Below, in pieces: positions 1 to 7,507 of a stretch of 64,000 bases of DNA. Below the pieces are notes generated by a model. The model made no database searches and was not told where the DNA came from. It saw nothing but the letters and a program-made list of their open reading frames with translations. A program made the translations under genes and the position numbers. Source of the DNA: Planococcus plakortidis. Its GTDB lineage: Bacteria; Bacillota; Bacilli; Bacillales_A; Planococcaceae. The stretch's first letter is position 1. The number at the start of each line of letters is the position of its first letter. The stretch is taken from the NCBI RefSeq assembly GCF_001687605.2, contig NZ_CP016539.2, positions 2,076,501 to 2,140,500 of the forward strand. The letters run 5' to 3'.

Positions 1-595
1 TGGCACCTTTGTAATCGACTTTCGCCCGTTCACTGCGCACAGGCTCTTTTAAATAAACCAGGATGCCGGTCAGCGACAAGATCCCGAGCGGCAAATTGAC
101 CCAGAACACATATTGCCAGCCGATTGTCGCGACCAATACGCCTCCGATGGCAGGGCCTGCGATGGCAGAGATGCCCCACACGCTGGACAGATATCCTTGG
201 ATCTTCGCCCGTTCCTCTGGAGAATAGATATCCCCCACGATCGTCGACGCAATCGGCATGATCGCCCCCGCCCCTGCCCCTTGGATAAAGCGGAAAGCGA
301 TCAGCTGCTCCATTGAATCCGCTAAGCCGCAGAGCAGCGAGCCAATTAAAAACAGCATCATGCCGAAAGCGAATATCGCTTTCCTGCCGACCAGATCTGC
401 CAGTTTTCCATATAACAGCACCGTCACAGTGCTCATCAGCAAATAAGCAGAGAACACCCAACTGTATTTCGAAAACCCGCCGAGGTCTGCTGCGATGCTC
501 GGCATGGCGGTCGAAACGATAGTCGCCTCGACTGCTGAAACGAACATCGCCAACATGACCGCGATCAGGATGAGCGGGCGTTTCGTTTTTTCCAT
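1..595 (-). CDS. MFS multidrug exporter (DHA2-type), N-terminal part
   Basis: The 5' part of a gene that runs off the left edge. The reading frame begins MEKTKRPLILIAVMLAMFVS and contains the family signature of drug:proton antiporters: GKLADLVGRKAIF (motif A after TM2), RFIQGAGAGAIMP (motif B) and GISAIAGPAIGG (motif C). About 198 residues are visible, with six hydrophobic segments, matching the first half of a 14-TM EmrB/QacA-like exporter. The start at 595 has a good ribosome site, GAAGGG, seven bases upstream. It acts in the cytoplasmic membrane; substrates cannot be told. It follows the terminator of the DarB gene, so it is probably transcribed on its own. Family assignment is firm, specificity unknown. 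Confidence 0.88.
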   Translation of the reverse strand, partial: MEKTKRPLILIAVMLAMFVSAVEATIVSTAMPSIAADLGGFSKYSWVFSAYLLMSTVTVLLYGKLADLVGRKAIFAFGMMLFLIGSLLCGLADSMEQLIAFRFIQGAGAGAIMPIASTIVGDIYSPEERAKIQGYLSSVWGISAIAGPAIGGVLVATIGWQYVFWVNLPLGILSLTGILVYLKEPVRSERAKVDYKGA

Positions 596-620
596 ATTGA
601 TCCCTTCTTTCAACCGGCAG

Positions 621-651
621 AAAAAAAGGCCTCAATGGATGAGGCCTTTTT
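621..651 (-). terminator. Rho-independent terminator after darB
   Basis: A GGCCTCA/TGAGGCC stem flanked by A and T runs; read on the minus strand it closes the darB transcript and insulates the MFS gene. It is nearly symmetrical, so it could work both ways. Confidence 0.8.
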
Positions 652-659
652 CAGGGTGA

Positions 660-1103
660 TTATCGTTTGAACTGGTAAAGTTGTTTTTTTAATTGCTTCA
701 AGACGATACGCCTTGTCAAAATCCCCATGAACATTCCATCGTCATCCACTACGCAAAGGAAATTCTGGTCAATCACCAGATCTAAGGCTCTTTGGAAGCG
801 GTCATTCAGATGGATCAGCGGCAGGTCGGTCTGCATAATCTCCTCGACGCGAATATCGCCTAGTTTCTCGTACTCTATATGGTCCATTCCAAGAATGGCG
901 TCTGTGATGCGCTGGGCATTGATCAAGCCGTGAAACCGATACTTCGCATCCAGAACCGGGATGGCGGAATAGCCGGTCTTCGTCAATACCAATAAAGCAT
1001 GTTCAGCACTATTGCCGATCTGGACATGTGCTACTTTTTCGGACGAGATGACAAATTCTTCGATCGGGGTTTCAAGAAAATCTTTGCTCGGTAATGAAAT
1101 CAT
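660..1103 (-). CDS. darB: Cyclic-di-AMP-binding CBS protein DarB (CbpB/YkuL)
   Basis: A 147-residue protein consisting of two CBS motifs (about residues 20-75 and 85-140) and nothing else, the same length as B. subtilis DarB and very similar along its whole length (KVAHVQIGN, EHALLVLTKTGYSAIPVLD, TRRIVLKQL). In B. subtilis, apo-DarB binds and stimulates the (p)ppGpp synthetase Rel and also pyruvate carboxylase; c-di-AMP binding prevents this, coupling potassium status to the stringent response. The role here is transferred from that ortholog. It has its own terminator; a 100-base gap separates it from fadH upstream on the same strand, so co-transcription is possible. Confidence 0.9.
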   Translation of the reverse strand: MISLPSKDFLETPIEEFVISSEKVAHVQIGNSAEHALLVLTKTGYSAIPVLDAKYRFHGLINAQRITDAILGMDHIEYEKLGDIRVEEIMQTDLPLIHLNDRFQRALDLVIDQNFLCVVDDDGMFMGILTRRIVLKQLKKQLYQFKR

Positions 1104-1203
1104 GTGCTCTACTCCTTTTGCATCGCATGGTCTGATGCTGAAACACTTCGATTACATCATAACATAACACGATTCCCGAAACTATTTAATTGGGGATTTT
1201 GGA

Positions 1204-1971
1204 TTAAAAAGGGAATTTATTCAACCACTGGCCGCCGTCTAAGGTCACGATTTCCCCATTCATATATGCCGCTTTCTCTGACATGATAAACGCTGCCAGC
1301 TCTGCCACTTCTTCCGGTTTTCCAAGCCGCCCTAAAGGGACAGATTTCAAAGTGCGCTGTTTCGCTTCTTCTGACTCGAACAGTTTATCGGCACCGCCAG
1401 TGCGTTCGATCGGCCCCGGAGCAATCCCGTTGACACGGATGCCGTATTGCGTGCCCCATTCAACCGCCAAGGTGCGGGTCAGCGACATGACCCCAGCTTT
1501 CGCGGCAGCGGAATGTGCGACGCCTGCCCCGGCATTCCAGGCATACGTCGCCAGCATATTAAGTATATTCCCCTTTGTGCCTTTTTCAATCCAATAATTG
1601 CCCACGGCATGGGAACAGAAAAACGTCCCGTTCAAGACGATATCGATTACGGAACGCCATCCGTTGGGCGATAATTTTTCGGCATGGACGATGAAATTCC
1701 CCGCTGCGTTATTGACAAGCCCATCGATGCGGCCGAACTTTTCATGCGCAAAATTCACCATGGCCTTGGCATGTTCAGGTTCACGCACATCCATCTGAAA
1801 TGCTTCCGCCTGTCCCCGCAGGCCGGAAAGTTTCGTCAATGACTCATTCAGTTTCTCCATATCACGCCCCGTAATGATGACGTTCGCCCCTTCGGCAGCA
1901 AATTTCTCCGCCATATGGAAACCCATCCCACTGGAGCCTCCGGTTACGATTATCGTTTGTTCATTCAACAT
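1204..1971 (-). CDS. fadH: 2,4-dienoyl-CoA reductase, SDR family (FadH/YkuF)
   Basis: A 255-residue short-chain dehydrogenase with the NADPH-binding TGGSSGMG loop (residues 10-17), the NNAAGNF motif and a C-terminal DGGQWLN. It follows B. subtilis FadH (YkuF) closely, for example in the APGPIERTGGA and KLFESE segments. FadH reduces 2,4-dienoyl-CoA intermediates so that polyunsaturated acyl chains can enter beta-oxidation. The usual SDR tyrosine position is altered in this subfamily (HSAAAKAGV replaces YxxxK), as in the B. subtilis protein, so the catalytic layout is that of dienoyl-CoA reductases. It is divergent from ykyB, and darB lies downstream. Confidence 0.9.
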   Translation of the reverse strand: MLNEQTIIVTGGSSGMGFHMAEKFAAEGANVIITGRDMEKLNESLTKLSGLRGQAEAFQMDVREPEHAKAMVNFAHEKFGRIDGLVNNAAGNFIVHAEKLSPNGWRSVIDIVLNGTFFCSHAVGNYWIEKGTKGNILNMLATYAWNAGAGVAHSAAAKAGVMSLTRTLAVEWGTQYGIRVNGIAPGPIERTGGADKLFESEEAKQRTLKSVPLGRLGKPEEVAELAAFIMSEKAAYMNGEIVTLDGGQWLNKFPF

Positions 1972-2026
1972 CCAAACATCCCCTTTTCTGGATCAATTCC
2001 TGCAGTTTCCCACAAGGTCCGGTTTA

Positions 2027-2055
2027 TGTACAGTGACTGAAAATTTTGATATGAT
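2027..2055 (+). promoter_or_regulatory. Sigma-A-like promoter of ykyB
   Basis: TGTACA (-35), 17 bases, TATGAT (-10), ending about 44 bases before the ykyB start. Both hexamers match the sigma-A consensus at four or five of six positions. Confidence 0.5.
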
Positions 2056-2098
2056 GAACGAAGACTGATCAATCCACTATTGCGAAAGGAATGAGCCC

Positions 2099-2560
2099 AT
2101 GTCCTCAAAGACGAAAGATTCGGAAATCGCGCAAGCTATCTTCACTGTCAACCGCCATGCCAAGACCGCTCCCGACAATCAATTTCTTTATGCATTGAAA
2201 AAGCAGGCATTGAATCTCATGATCGAACAAAAACGGGCCCAAAAACTCGGCCTGCACTTCAGTAAAAACCCCCGAAAAAGCCAACAACAATCATCCGTCC
2301 TCGTGAAATGCGGCAATTATTATTTCCACATGCTCCCCAAGAAGGAAGATTTCCATTCACTTGAACATTTCGGCGACCTGGATGAATCCTATCGCAACCC
2401 GCCGAGCCGCATGAACTTAAAACATGCAAAAGAACTGCTTCAAAATTACACCGGGCTGGAGGCACCCGAAAAGAAGCCGGGTATATCAGCTTTTTCCAAA
2501 CGCTACGAACCGAAAGAAGCCAACCGCTTCTATTCGCCCAAAAAATCCTATTTCGATTGA
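2099..2560 (+). CDS. ykyB: YkyB-family protein of unknown function
   Basis: A 153-residue basic soluble protein without signal peptide or membrane segment. It matches the YkyB family of Bacillales, with conserved blocks AIFTVNRHAKTAPDNQFLY, LGLHFSKNP and YYFHMLPKKEDF. No function is established. The start ATG at 2099 is chosen because the family begins a few residues before the AxAIxTVNRHAK block; AAAGGA lies ten bases upstream. In B. subtilis ykyB sits in the yku cluster close to fadH (ykuF), as it does here. The gene stands alone between a divergent fadH and its own terminator. Confidence 0.85.
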   Translation: MSSKTKDSEIAQAIFTVNRHAKTAPDNQFLYALKKQALNLMIEQKRAQKLGLHFSKNPRKSQQQSSVLVKCGNYYFHMLPKKEDFHSLEHFGDLDESYRNPPSRMNLKHAKELLQNYTGLEAPEKKPGISAFSKRYEPKEANRFYSPKKSYFD

Positions 2561-2566
2561 TCCAGC

Positions 2567-2592
2567 CGGCAGTGCTGCACTGCCGTTTTTTT
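2567..2592 (+). terminator. Terminator after ykyB
   Basis: CGGCAGTG/CACTGCCG stem with a three-base loop followed by seven T, directly after the ykyB stop codon. Confidence 0.85.
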
Positions 2593-2596
2593 CTGC

Positions 2597-3466
2597 CTAT
2601 TTTTCCGCGAAATCAAAATGGCGGATCAATGCTTGTGTGCCAAGCTCCCCATCCCCCGCACGTTCCAATTCCTCGTAGATGCCGAGCGATAATTTCAGCC
2701 CCGGAAGGTCCAGGCCCCATCGCTCGGATTCTTCCACCGCTATTTTCATGTCCTTGATGAAATGCTTGATATAAAATCCTGGGCGGAAATCGCCTTCGAT
2801 CATCTTGGGAGCCAAATTCGATAGCGACCAGGAACCGGCTGCGCCAGCTGAAATGGAACGCAATACGTTCTCTGGGTCCAGTCCCGCCTTTTTTGCGTAG
2901 ATGAGTGATTCGCAGACACCCAGCATATTATTGGCGATGTTAATCTGGTTGCACATCTTTGTATGCTGGCCTGAACCAGCAGGCCCCTGGAGAATGATAT
3001 TGCTCCCAAACAAACGGAACAGCGGAAGCATTTCATTGAAAATGGGTTCTTCGCCGCCCACCATTATGGACAGCACGGCATTTCTCGCCCCTACATCCCC
3101 TCCAGATACCGGGGCATCCAGAGCATGCAAACCATTTGCCCTTGCAGCTTCTGCAATTTCCAGTGCCAGTTTCGGCTGGGAAGTGGTCAGATCGATTAGC
3201 ACTGTGCCTTTGGCGGCATTCGCCAGCAATCCGTTTTCGCCAAAATAGATTTCTTTCACGTCCGACGGATAACCGACCATCGTAAAGACTACCTCCGCAG
3301 ATTCAGCCAATTCACGCGGATTGTCTTTCCAGGCTACCCCTTTTTCCAGCAGCTCTTCTGCTTTTGCACGGGTTCTTGTGAAGACGGACAACTCATGCCC
3401 CCCTTCCACTAAATGGCCTGCGATGCTATTGCCCATGACCCCGGTCCCGATAAATCCAATTTTCAT
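2597..3466 (-). CDS. ykwC: 3-hydroxyisobutyrate/beta-hydroxyacid dehydrogenase (YkwC-like)
   Basis: A 289-residue NAD(P)-dependent oxidoreductase. The N-terminal Rossmann fold has GxGxxG at residues 7-12 (GTGVMG), followed by the family's substrate-loop motif DAPVSGGDVG, the GAAGSWSLSN segment and the catalytic lysine in HFIKDM. It oxidises small beta-hydroxy acids such as 3-hydroxyisobutyrate or tartronate semialdehyde; the true substrate is unknown. Sequence and length agree with B. subtilis YkwC. The start is fixed by GGAGG seven bases upstream. It stands alone, convergent with ykyB; no valine-degradation genes are nearby. Confidence 0.87.
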   Translation of the reverse strand: MKIGFIGTGVMGNSIAGHLVEGGHELSVFTRTRAKAEELLEKGVAWKDNPRELAESAEVVFTMVGYPSDVKEIYFGENGLLANAAKGTVLIDLTTSQPKLALEIAEAARANGLHALDAPVSGGDVGARNAVLSIMVGGEEPIFNEMLPLFRLFGSNIILQGPAGSGQHTKMCNQINIANNMLGVCESLIYAKKAGLDPENVLRSISAGAAGSWSLSNLAPKMIEGDFRPGFYIKHFIKDMKIAVEESERWGLDLPGLKLSLGIYEELERAGDGELGTQALIRHFDFAEK

Positions 3467-3533
3467 CTTATTGCCTCCTTTATATTCTCATAATAGCAAA
3501 AATCATCAGTCTATTCACTCTTCTTTTTCGGCA

Positions 3534-3601
3534 TAAAAAAAAGGCCGGTCCATAAAGGCCCGGCCACAAAAGGGGGAAATGAGAATGTTGCTGTGTTCAA
3601 A
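3534..3601 (-). ncRNA. Candidate C-rich small RNA with sigma-B-like promoter
   Basis: On the minus strand, a run TTTCCCCCTTTTG lies just before a GC-rich hairpin and a T tract. Upstream is GTTTAT, 14 bases, GGGCAT (3608-3633), one mismatch per element from the sigma-B consensus GTTTAA/GGGTAT. Together these describe a transcript of about 68 nt with an exposed C-rich segment ahead of a terminator, the architecture of Firmicute C-rich regulatory RNAs such as RsaA and RsaE. It could instead be only the 3' end of the 62-residue gene's mRNA. Boundaries are estimated. Confidence 0.42.
3536..3567 (-). terminator. Terminator of the small-RNA candidate and 62-residue gene
   Basis: GGCCGGGCC/GGACCGGCC imperfect stem followed by eight T on the minus strand. 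Confidence 0.75.
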
Positions 3602-3607
3602 TATACT

Positions 3608-3633
3608 ATGCCCCATTCAAACAGTGGATAAAC
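3608..3633 (-). promoter_or_regulatory. Sigma-B-like promoter upstream of the C-rich RNA candidate
   Basis: GTTTAT at 3633-3628 and GGGCAT at 3613-3608 (minus strand), 14 bases apart. Consensus is GTTTAA-N12-15-GGGTAT. A chance match is possible in an AT-rich gap. Confidence 0.4.
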
Positions 3634-3704
3634 CTCTTTTTCGAGAAAAAAATAAATTTCACTGTTTTTATTTGCCCATGCCGCTCAGAACGGCCGATTG
3701 ATGG

Positions 3705-3893
3705 TTACTTCGACGGTTCTGACGTGTATTCATATTGCGTTTTGCCATGATGGAAAGCCGTTCCCCGAAAATATTTAAAGTCTTCACGCTCGGTCAATAT
3801 TTTACGGAATTCAAGAAAGTCCTCTTTCGGTATATCCAGCTTGTCAATTTCGCCATTCTTCAACCGCTCCAACTCATTTGCATAATCAGTCAT
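3705..3893 (-). CDS. Conserved 62-residue acidic protein, function unknown
   Basis: A short soluble protein beginning MTDYANELERLKNGEIDKL and continuing with PKEDFLEFRKIL and DFKYFRGTAFHHG. It looks genuine: a strong ribosome site (GGAAAGGGG) sits ten bases upstream, composition is like its neighbours, and the sequence resembles small uncharacterised Bacillales proteins I recall but cannot name. A predicted amphipathic helix covers residues 5-35. No domain, cysteine pair or signal peptide is visible, so no function is proposed. It is divergent from the CPBP protease gene and ends about 140 bases before the hairpin at 3536-3567. Confidence 0.68.
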   Translation of the reverse strand: MTDYANELERLKNGEIDKLDIPKEDFLEFRKILTEREDFKYFRGTAFHHGKTQYEYTSEPSK

Positions 3894-3912
3894 GAAATGT
3901 TCCCCTTTCCTT

Positions 3913-3941
3913 TCGTTTTGTTAAAATGCATCTGTTATAAT
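3913..3941 (+). promoter_or_regulatory. Extended -10 promoter of the CPBP protease gene
   Basis: A perfect TATAAT at 3936-3941 preceded by TG one base upstream (TGtTATAAT), with only a weak -35. It lies 88 bases before the start codon at 4029. Confidence 0.6.
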
Positions 3942-4028
3942 ACTAAACGGACGAAACCATACCCGTCCAGCTACACTGCGCGCTTGCCCAAAATCCGGGA
4001 AGCTTTGTTGATTTTAGGAGGATTTTTT

Positions 4029-4643
4029 ATGCTTAACCTGTTAAAGCGCCATACGCTGATTTGGCTATTGCCGCTTTCGCTTTATCTGTATTATCTTGCT
4101 TTCGAAAACACATCTATATTCTGGTATATGTATACATTCGCCATATTAGTGCTGATGTCGATCGCAATTGTCAATTACTCTGTATTCGATGAATTGAAAA
4201 CCTGGAAATCATTATTGTATGGCACCTTGTTCGGAACCTTGATTTACGCCGCACTTGCGCTCGGTTATCTTCTCTTCGATCTGCTTCCGCTCAACGTGGC
4301 AGGCCCGGTCTCCGCCATCCAGGCCTTGTTTGCACCTACAAGCATTTGGCATTATCTATTATTGATGTTTGTCATTGTCCCAGGAGAAGAGCTGTTTTGG
4401 CGCGGTTATATCCAACAGCAATTGAAGAAATACATGAAATTGCCGCTTGCCATCCTGAGCGCCTCTCTATTATTCGGCTTTGCGCTTGCCTTCAGCGGCT
4501 TTTGGCCAAGCATCGTGGCAGGTGTGTTGGCAGGGATAACACTCGGTATCCTTTACGAATGGAAACGCAGCATGCCGTTACTGATCATCACCCATTTGGT
4601 TGTGCTCGTGCTCCTGTTCATCATCATGCCACTGCCGGTTTAA
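4029..4643 (+). CDS. CPBP family intramembrane metalloprotease
   Basis: A 204-residue membrane protein with about seven hydrophobic segments. The C-terminal half carries the CPBP (Abi/Rce1-like) motif EELFWRGYIQQQL, the glutamate pair and arginine of the proposed active site, followed by the second motif segment FALAFSGFWPS, in which the usual histidine is not evident, and ILYEW further on. Such proteases cleave or sense membrane substrates; in Gram-positives some give bacteriocin self-immunity, but nothing here points to a bacteriocin. The start at 4029 is chosen for AGGAGG seven bases upstream; the frame is open further upstream without a usable ribosome site. It is monocistronic. Confidence 0.85.
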   Translation: MLNLLKRHTLIWLLPLSLYLYYLAFENTSIFWYMYTFAILVLMSIAIVNYSVFDELKTWKSLLYGTLFGTLIYAALALGYLLFDLLPLNVAGPVSAIQALFAPTSIWHYLLLMFVIVPGEELFWRGYIQQQLKKYMKLPLAILSASLLFGFALAFSGFWPSIVAGVLAGITLGILYEWKRSMPLLIITHLVVLVLLFIIMPLPV

Positions 4644-4742
4644 GCTTGTCCTTGACTTAAAGGGCTGGCTCTATCAAAAAGTTTGAAACATTTCCTCTTT
4701 CTGCCCGTCTAATAGGGAAATTGGAAGGGAAGAATTTGATTC

Positions 4743-5381
4743 ATGAAAAAGAATGCATTATTCGCTCCAACATTATTTGCTGCCGGGATCCTGCTTGCAG
4801 GCTGCGGTACTGCAGACCTTGCCGGAGAAGAGACTGATACCGAGCCGGCTGAAACGGCCGAGGAAGAAAGCAGCGAGACGAACCAAGAAACGGAAACAGT
4901 TGAAGAGCCGGATGAAGAAACAGAAGGCGGTTCTGGGGATGAACACGGCGAAACACCTGAAGGCGAGCTGACGATGAGCGATAACCAGTCTTACTAGCTT
5001 TACGTGCTTGATGGTTATGGGTTCACTGCGGAAGAACCAAACCGCGATGTCATTTTCCTGCAGGAAAACGATGCAGTCTTCATGCGTGTCGAAACTTATT
5101 ATCCAAATGACATCAATTTCGACGAACTGGCCAGCAATACGCAAGATACCGTACAAGCTTCCAATCCGGATGGTGAACTGGCAGAGTTTACAGGCTATGA
5201 CAGTTCAGCATTCAATAATTCAGCAGCTTATGAAGTGGAAACGGCTGAAGGGAACGTGACCGGCATCGCCTTCGAATCCGATAATATTGTGGTCCGGGTG
5301 ACGATCTTCGACCATAGCACAGTCGGCGCGAGGGACGATTTCATCCAAATGGCCCAAACGATCGAACGTGTGCAGAAATAA
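4743..5381 (+). pseudogene. Lipoprotein gene interrupted by an in-frame TAG
   Basis: The first part encodes a lipoprotein signal with lipobox LLAGC (Cys21) and an acidic E/T/S-rich linker, then SDNQSY and a TAG stop at 4995-4997. The same frame continues at once (LYVLDGYGFTAEEPNRD) for about 127 further codons with good coding character to a TAA at 5379-5381. Reading through TAG gives one protein of about 212 residues. One substitution, for example GAG to TAG, explains the break. The C-terminal domain has alternating beta-strand character but I do not recognise it. It could be a recent loss of function or a base-call error; a selenocysteine-type explanation is unlikely for TAG here. Confidence 0.75.
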
Positions 5382-5410
5382 AAAGATCCTCCAAGCGGAG
5401 GATCTTTTTT
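5380..5410. terminator. Bidirectional terminator between the lipoprotein gene and the MarR gene
   Basis: Perfect AAGATCCTCC/GGAGGATCTT stem with a four-base loop, A run before and T run after. It serves both convergent genes. Confidence 0.88.
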
Positions 5411-5853
5411 CAATAGGACAAGTCTTTGATCGACAAGCCGATCTTCTTCATCAATTCGATGGCCTGCTCTTTTTCTTCCGAAGATAAAGCTGCCGTCAGT
5501 TCGTGAAGCTTTTGTTCATGTGCCGGGAAAATGTCCGACATGAACGCTTTTCCCTCATCCGTTATTTCCGCATAGGTGATGCGGCGATCGGTCGGGCAAT
5601 TGACGCGTGTGATGAAACCGCGCTTTTCCAATTTGTCGATGACATAGGTGATCGACCCGCTAGCCAGCAGGATTTTCCCGCCGATTTTTTGCAGTGGCTG
5701 GCGCCCTTTATGGTAAAGCAGCTCCAGTACGGCAAATTCTGTCGGGTTGACGCCGTTCTCCTGGAAAAATTGGTTGGTTTGTTCCGAAATCGCTTTGTGC
5801 GCACGGGACAAAACGATAAACAGTTTCAACGACTGTTTAATGTCTTCATTCAT
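5410..5853 (-). CDS. MarR family regulator, MhqR-like
   Basis: A 147-residue winged-helix regulator. Residues 35-105 hold the DNA-binding domain with the recognition-helix region LLASGSITYVIDKLEKRG and the wing DRRITYAEITDEG. It resembles B. subtilis MhqR (YkvE), which represses quinone- and diamide-detoxifying enzymes, and more distantly YusO; I cannot separate these without alignment. There are no cysteines near the N terminus of the OhrR type; the single visible Cys lies in the wing (NCPTDRR). No azoreductase or dioxygenase gene adjoins it, so its targets are probably elsewhere. It is transcribed alone. Confidence 0.85.
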   Translation of the reverse strand: MNEDIKQSLKLFIVLSRAHKAISEQTNQFFQENGVNPTEFAVLELLYHKGRQPLQKIGGKILLASGSITYVIDKLEKRGFITRVNCPTDRRITYAEITDEGKAFMSDIFPAHEQKLHELTAALSSEEKEQAIELMKKIGLSIKDLSY

Positions 5854-5934
5854 TTTCGTTCACTCATTTCCGCTATGATTACTCGATTGCTATAATTATA
5901 TCCTTTTGGCAGCTGAATAGCACGTCCAGCCGAC

Positions 5935-7284
5935 TTATCCGATGATCACGCGTTCTTTCGGGTAATGGAATTTCGTCGGATCGGTCTTACCGCCGATGGT
6001 GAACAGGAAGGAGATCAAACCGACTCGCCCGATAAACATCAGGATCATGACAATTACTTTGCCGATCGGGGATAATTCACTCGTCAGGCCAAGCGACATC
6101 CCGCAGGTACCGAATGCCGAAGTGATCTCGAACAGGATTTCCACGATCGAGGCATTCGGTTCGGTAATGATCAATAGCATGGTTGCCAGAAGCACCATCG
6201 CCCCTGCAAGGAACAGGACGGCAAATGACCGGAATACGTCGATCAATTCAATTTCACGGTTGAAAATCTGGATGGTGTTCTTGCCTCTCGCGAAATTGAT
6301 CAAAAATAGGATGGCGATTGCAAAAGTGGTGGTCCGGATGCCGCCGCCTGCTGAACTTGGAGAGGCCCCGATGAACATGAGCGCACTCATGAATACATTG
6401 GTGGCATCACTGAACTGCGTGATATCGATGGTGACCAAACCTCCGGAGCGGGAAGAAACGGAATGGAACAGTGCCCCGAACAAAGTCTGGTGCCAAGACA
6501 TCCCTTTAAACGCATTGACCGACTCCAAGATCAGGATCCCCACTGTGCCGACCACGAGAAGCATCCCGAAGATGCTCGTCGTGATTTTGGTGAACAGCGA
6601 AAAGCGGAAATTCTTCGTCTCATTCGATAGGAATTCCTTCAGTTCGATCAGTACAGGAAAACCGATCGCACCCAGGATGATCAGGATCATGTTAACGATC
6701 TGCACGAAATAATCATCGACATAAGGCTGCAAGGAAGATCCCGTGATGTCGAATCCGCCATTGGTGGTCGCGGTAACCGCACCAAACACGCCGTGCAAAA
6801 GCGCTTCGCTGAAAGAATAAAAGTATTGAGTGAAATAGACGGTCAATATGAGCGCCCCGATCACTTCGATCAACAAAAGGATTTTAACGATTTCCGTGAT
6901 CAGCTTGACGACGCCGGCCATACTTGACTGGTTATGGTCGACCATGATCAATTGCCGCTCACGGAGCCCGATCCGTTTGCCAAGCAAGATCCAGAAAAAT
7001 GTCCCGATCGACATGATGCCGATCCCCCCGAATTGAAGGATGACCATCAGTACGATAATGCCGAATACCGATAAGGTTTGCGAGACGTCAATGACCGTCA
7101 GGCCGGTGACGCTTACTGCGCTGACGGCGGTAAATAAGGTGTCGATATACGTCATGCTTACCCCGGGCTGCAGGACTCCCGGAAGCCTCAGGAGTAAAAA
7201 GGAAAAAGCAATCGCCACGAAATAATACGCTACGATTGCCTGTGCAGGTGTAAGATTTCGGACACGTTGAAATGATTTATTCAT
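5935..7284 (-). CDS. ktrD: Ktr/Trk-type potassium uptake channel subunit (KtrB/KtrD)
   Basis: A membrane protein with four repeated M1-P-M2 units. The four pore-loop filters are visible with their essential glycines: SVTGLTV, ATTNGGFD, SSRSGGLV and GTCGMSLG. From the start at 7284 it has 449 residues, the length of B. subtilis KtrD; an upstream ATG at 7323 has no ribosome site, whereas GGAAGGG precedes 7284, although with long spacing. KtrD-type subunits import K+ with a cytosolic KtrC/KtrA gating ring, which is not encoded nearby. Between KtrB and KtrD the choice is a guess; the channel family is certain. Confidence 0.9.
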   Translation of the reverse strand: MNKSFQRVRNLTPAQAIVAYYFVAIAFSFLLLRLPGVLQPGVSMTYIDTLFTAVSAVSVTGLTVIDVSQTLSVFGIIVLMVILQFGGIGIMSIGTFFWILLGKRIGLRERQLIMVDHNQSSMAGVVKLITEIVKILLLIEVIGALILTVYFTQYFYSFSEALLHGVFGAVTATTNGGFDITGSSLQPYVDDYFVQIVNMILIILGAIGFPVLIELKEFLSNETKNFRFSLFTKITTSIFGMLLVVGTVGILILESVNAFKGMSWHQTLFGALFHSVSSRSGGLVTIDITQFSDATNVFMSALMFIGASPSSAGGGIRTTTFAIAILFLINFARGKNTIQIFNREIELIDVFRSFAVLFLAGAMVLLATMLLIITEPNASIVEILFEITSAFGTCGMSLGLTSELSPIGKVIVMILMFIGRVGLISFLFTIGGKTDPTKFHYPKERVIIG

Positions 7285-7430
7285 AGGCGTAAAATTCCCT
7301 TCCGCAACTGACTCTCTTCCCATTCTATGTAAAGTACAGAGAAAAGAAAAGGGCTATTTTGTAAAGCACAGCCCCTTCGCATAATTGAATGGCAAAGAGC
7401 CGTTTTTCATGACTGGTTTTGATGCTACAG

Positions 7431-7492
7431 AATAAACGCCCATTCCATTAGGTTGCGCCGCTTTCTTGCGGCTCTAACGGAATAGGCGCTAT
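7431..7492. terminator. Long imperfect hairpin downstream of rsgI
   Basis: A stem of roughly 25 pairs with a few mismatches (AACGCC-ATTCC-TTAG-GCCGC pairing with GCGGC-CTAA-GGAAT-GGCG) and a four-base loop. It ends the sigI-rsgI unit but lacks a strong T tract on the minus strand, so it may be an RNA-stabilising structure or a small repeat. Confidence 0.5.
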
Positions 7493-7507
7493 TTACGTGC
7501 GTTGTGC

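Noticed and set aside
30-635. A 201-codon open frame on the minus strand
   Set aside because: It is out of frame with the MFS transporter gene occupying 1-595, whose motifs are unmistakable; its translation is Arg-rich nonsense.
3601-3650. FsrA, since the B. subtilis yku region holds this Fur-controlled C-rich RNA
   Set aside because: No Fur box (GATAATGATAATCATTATC-like) is visible near the promoter, and neighbouring genes are not ykuI/ykuJ; identity cannot be supported.
3945-4020. Riboswitch or T-box in the leader of the CPBP protease gene
   Set aside because: Only a short GGACG/CGTCC stem is present and none of the conserved T-box or aptamer strings.
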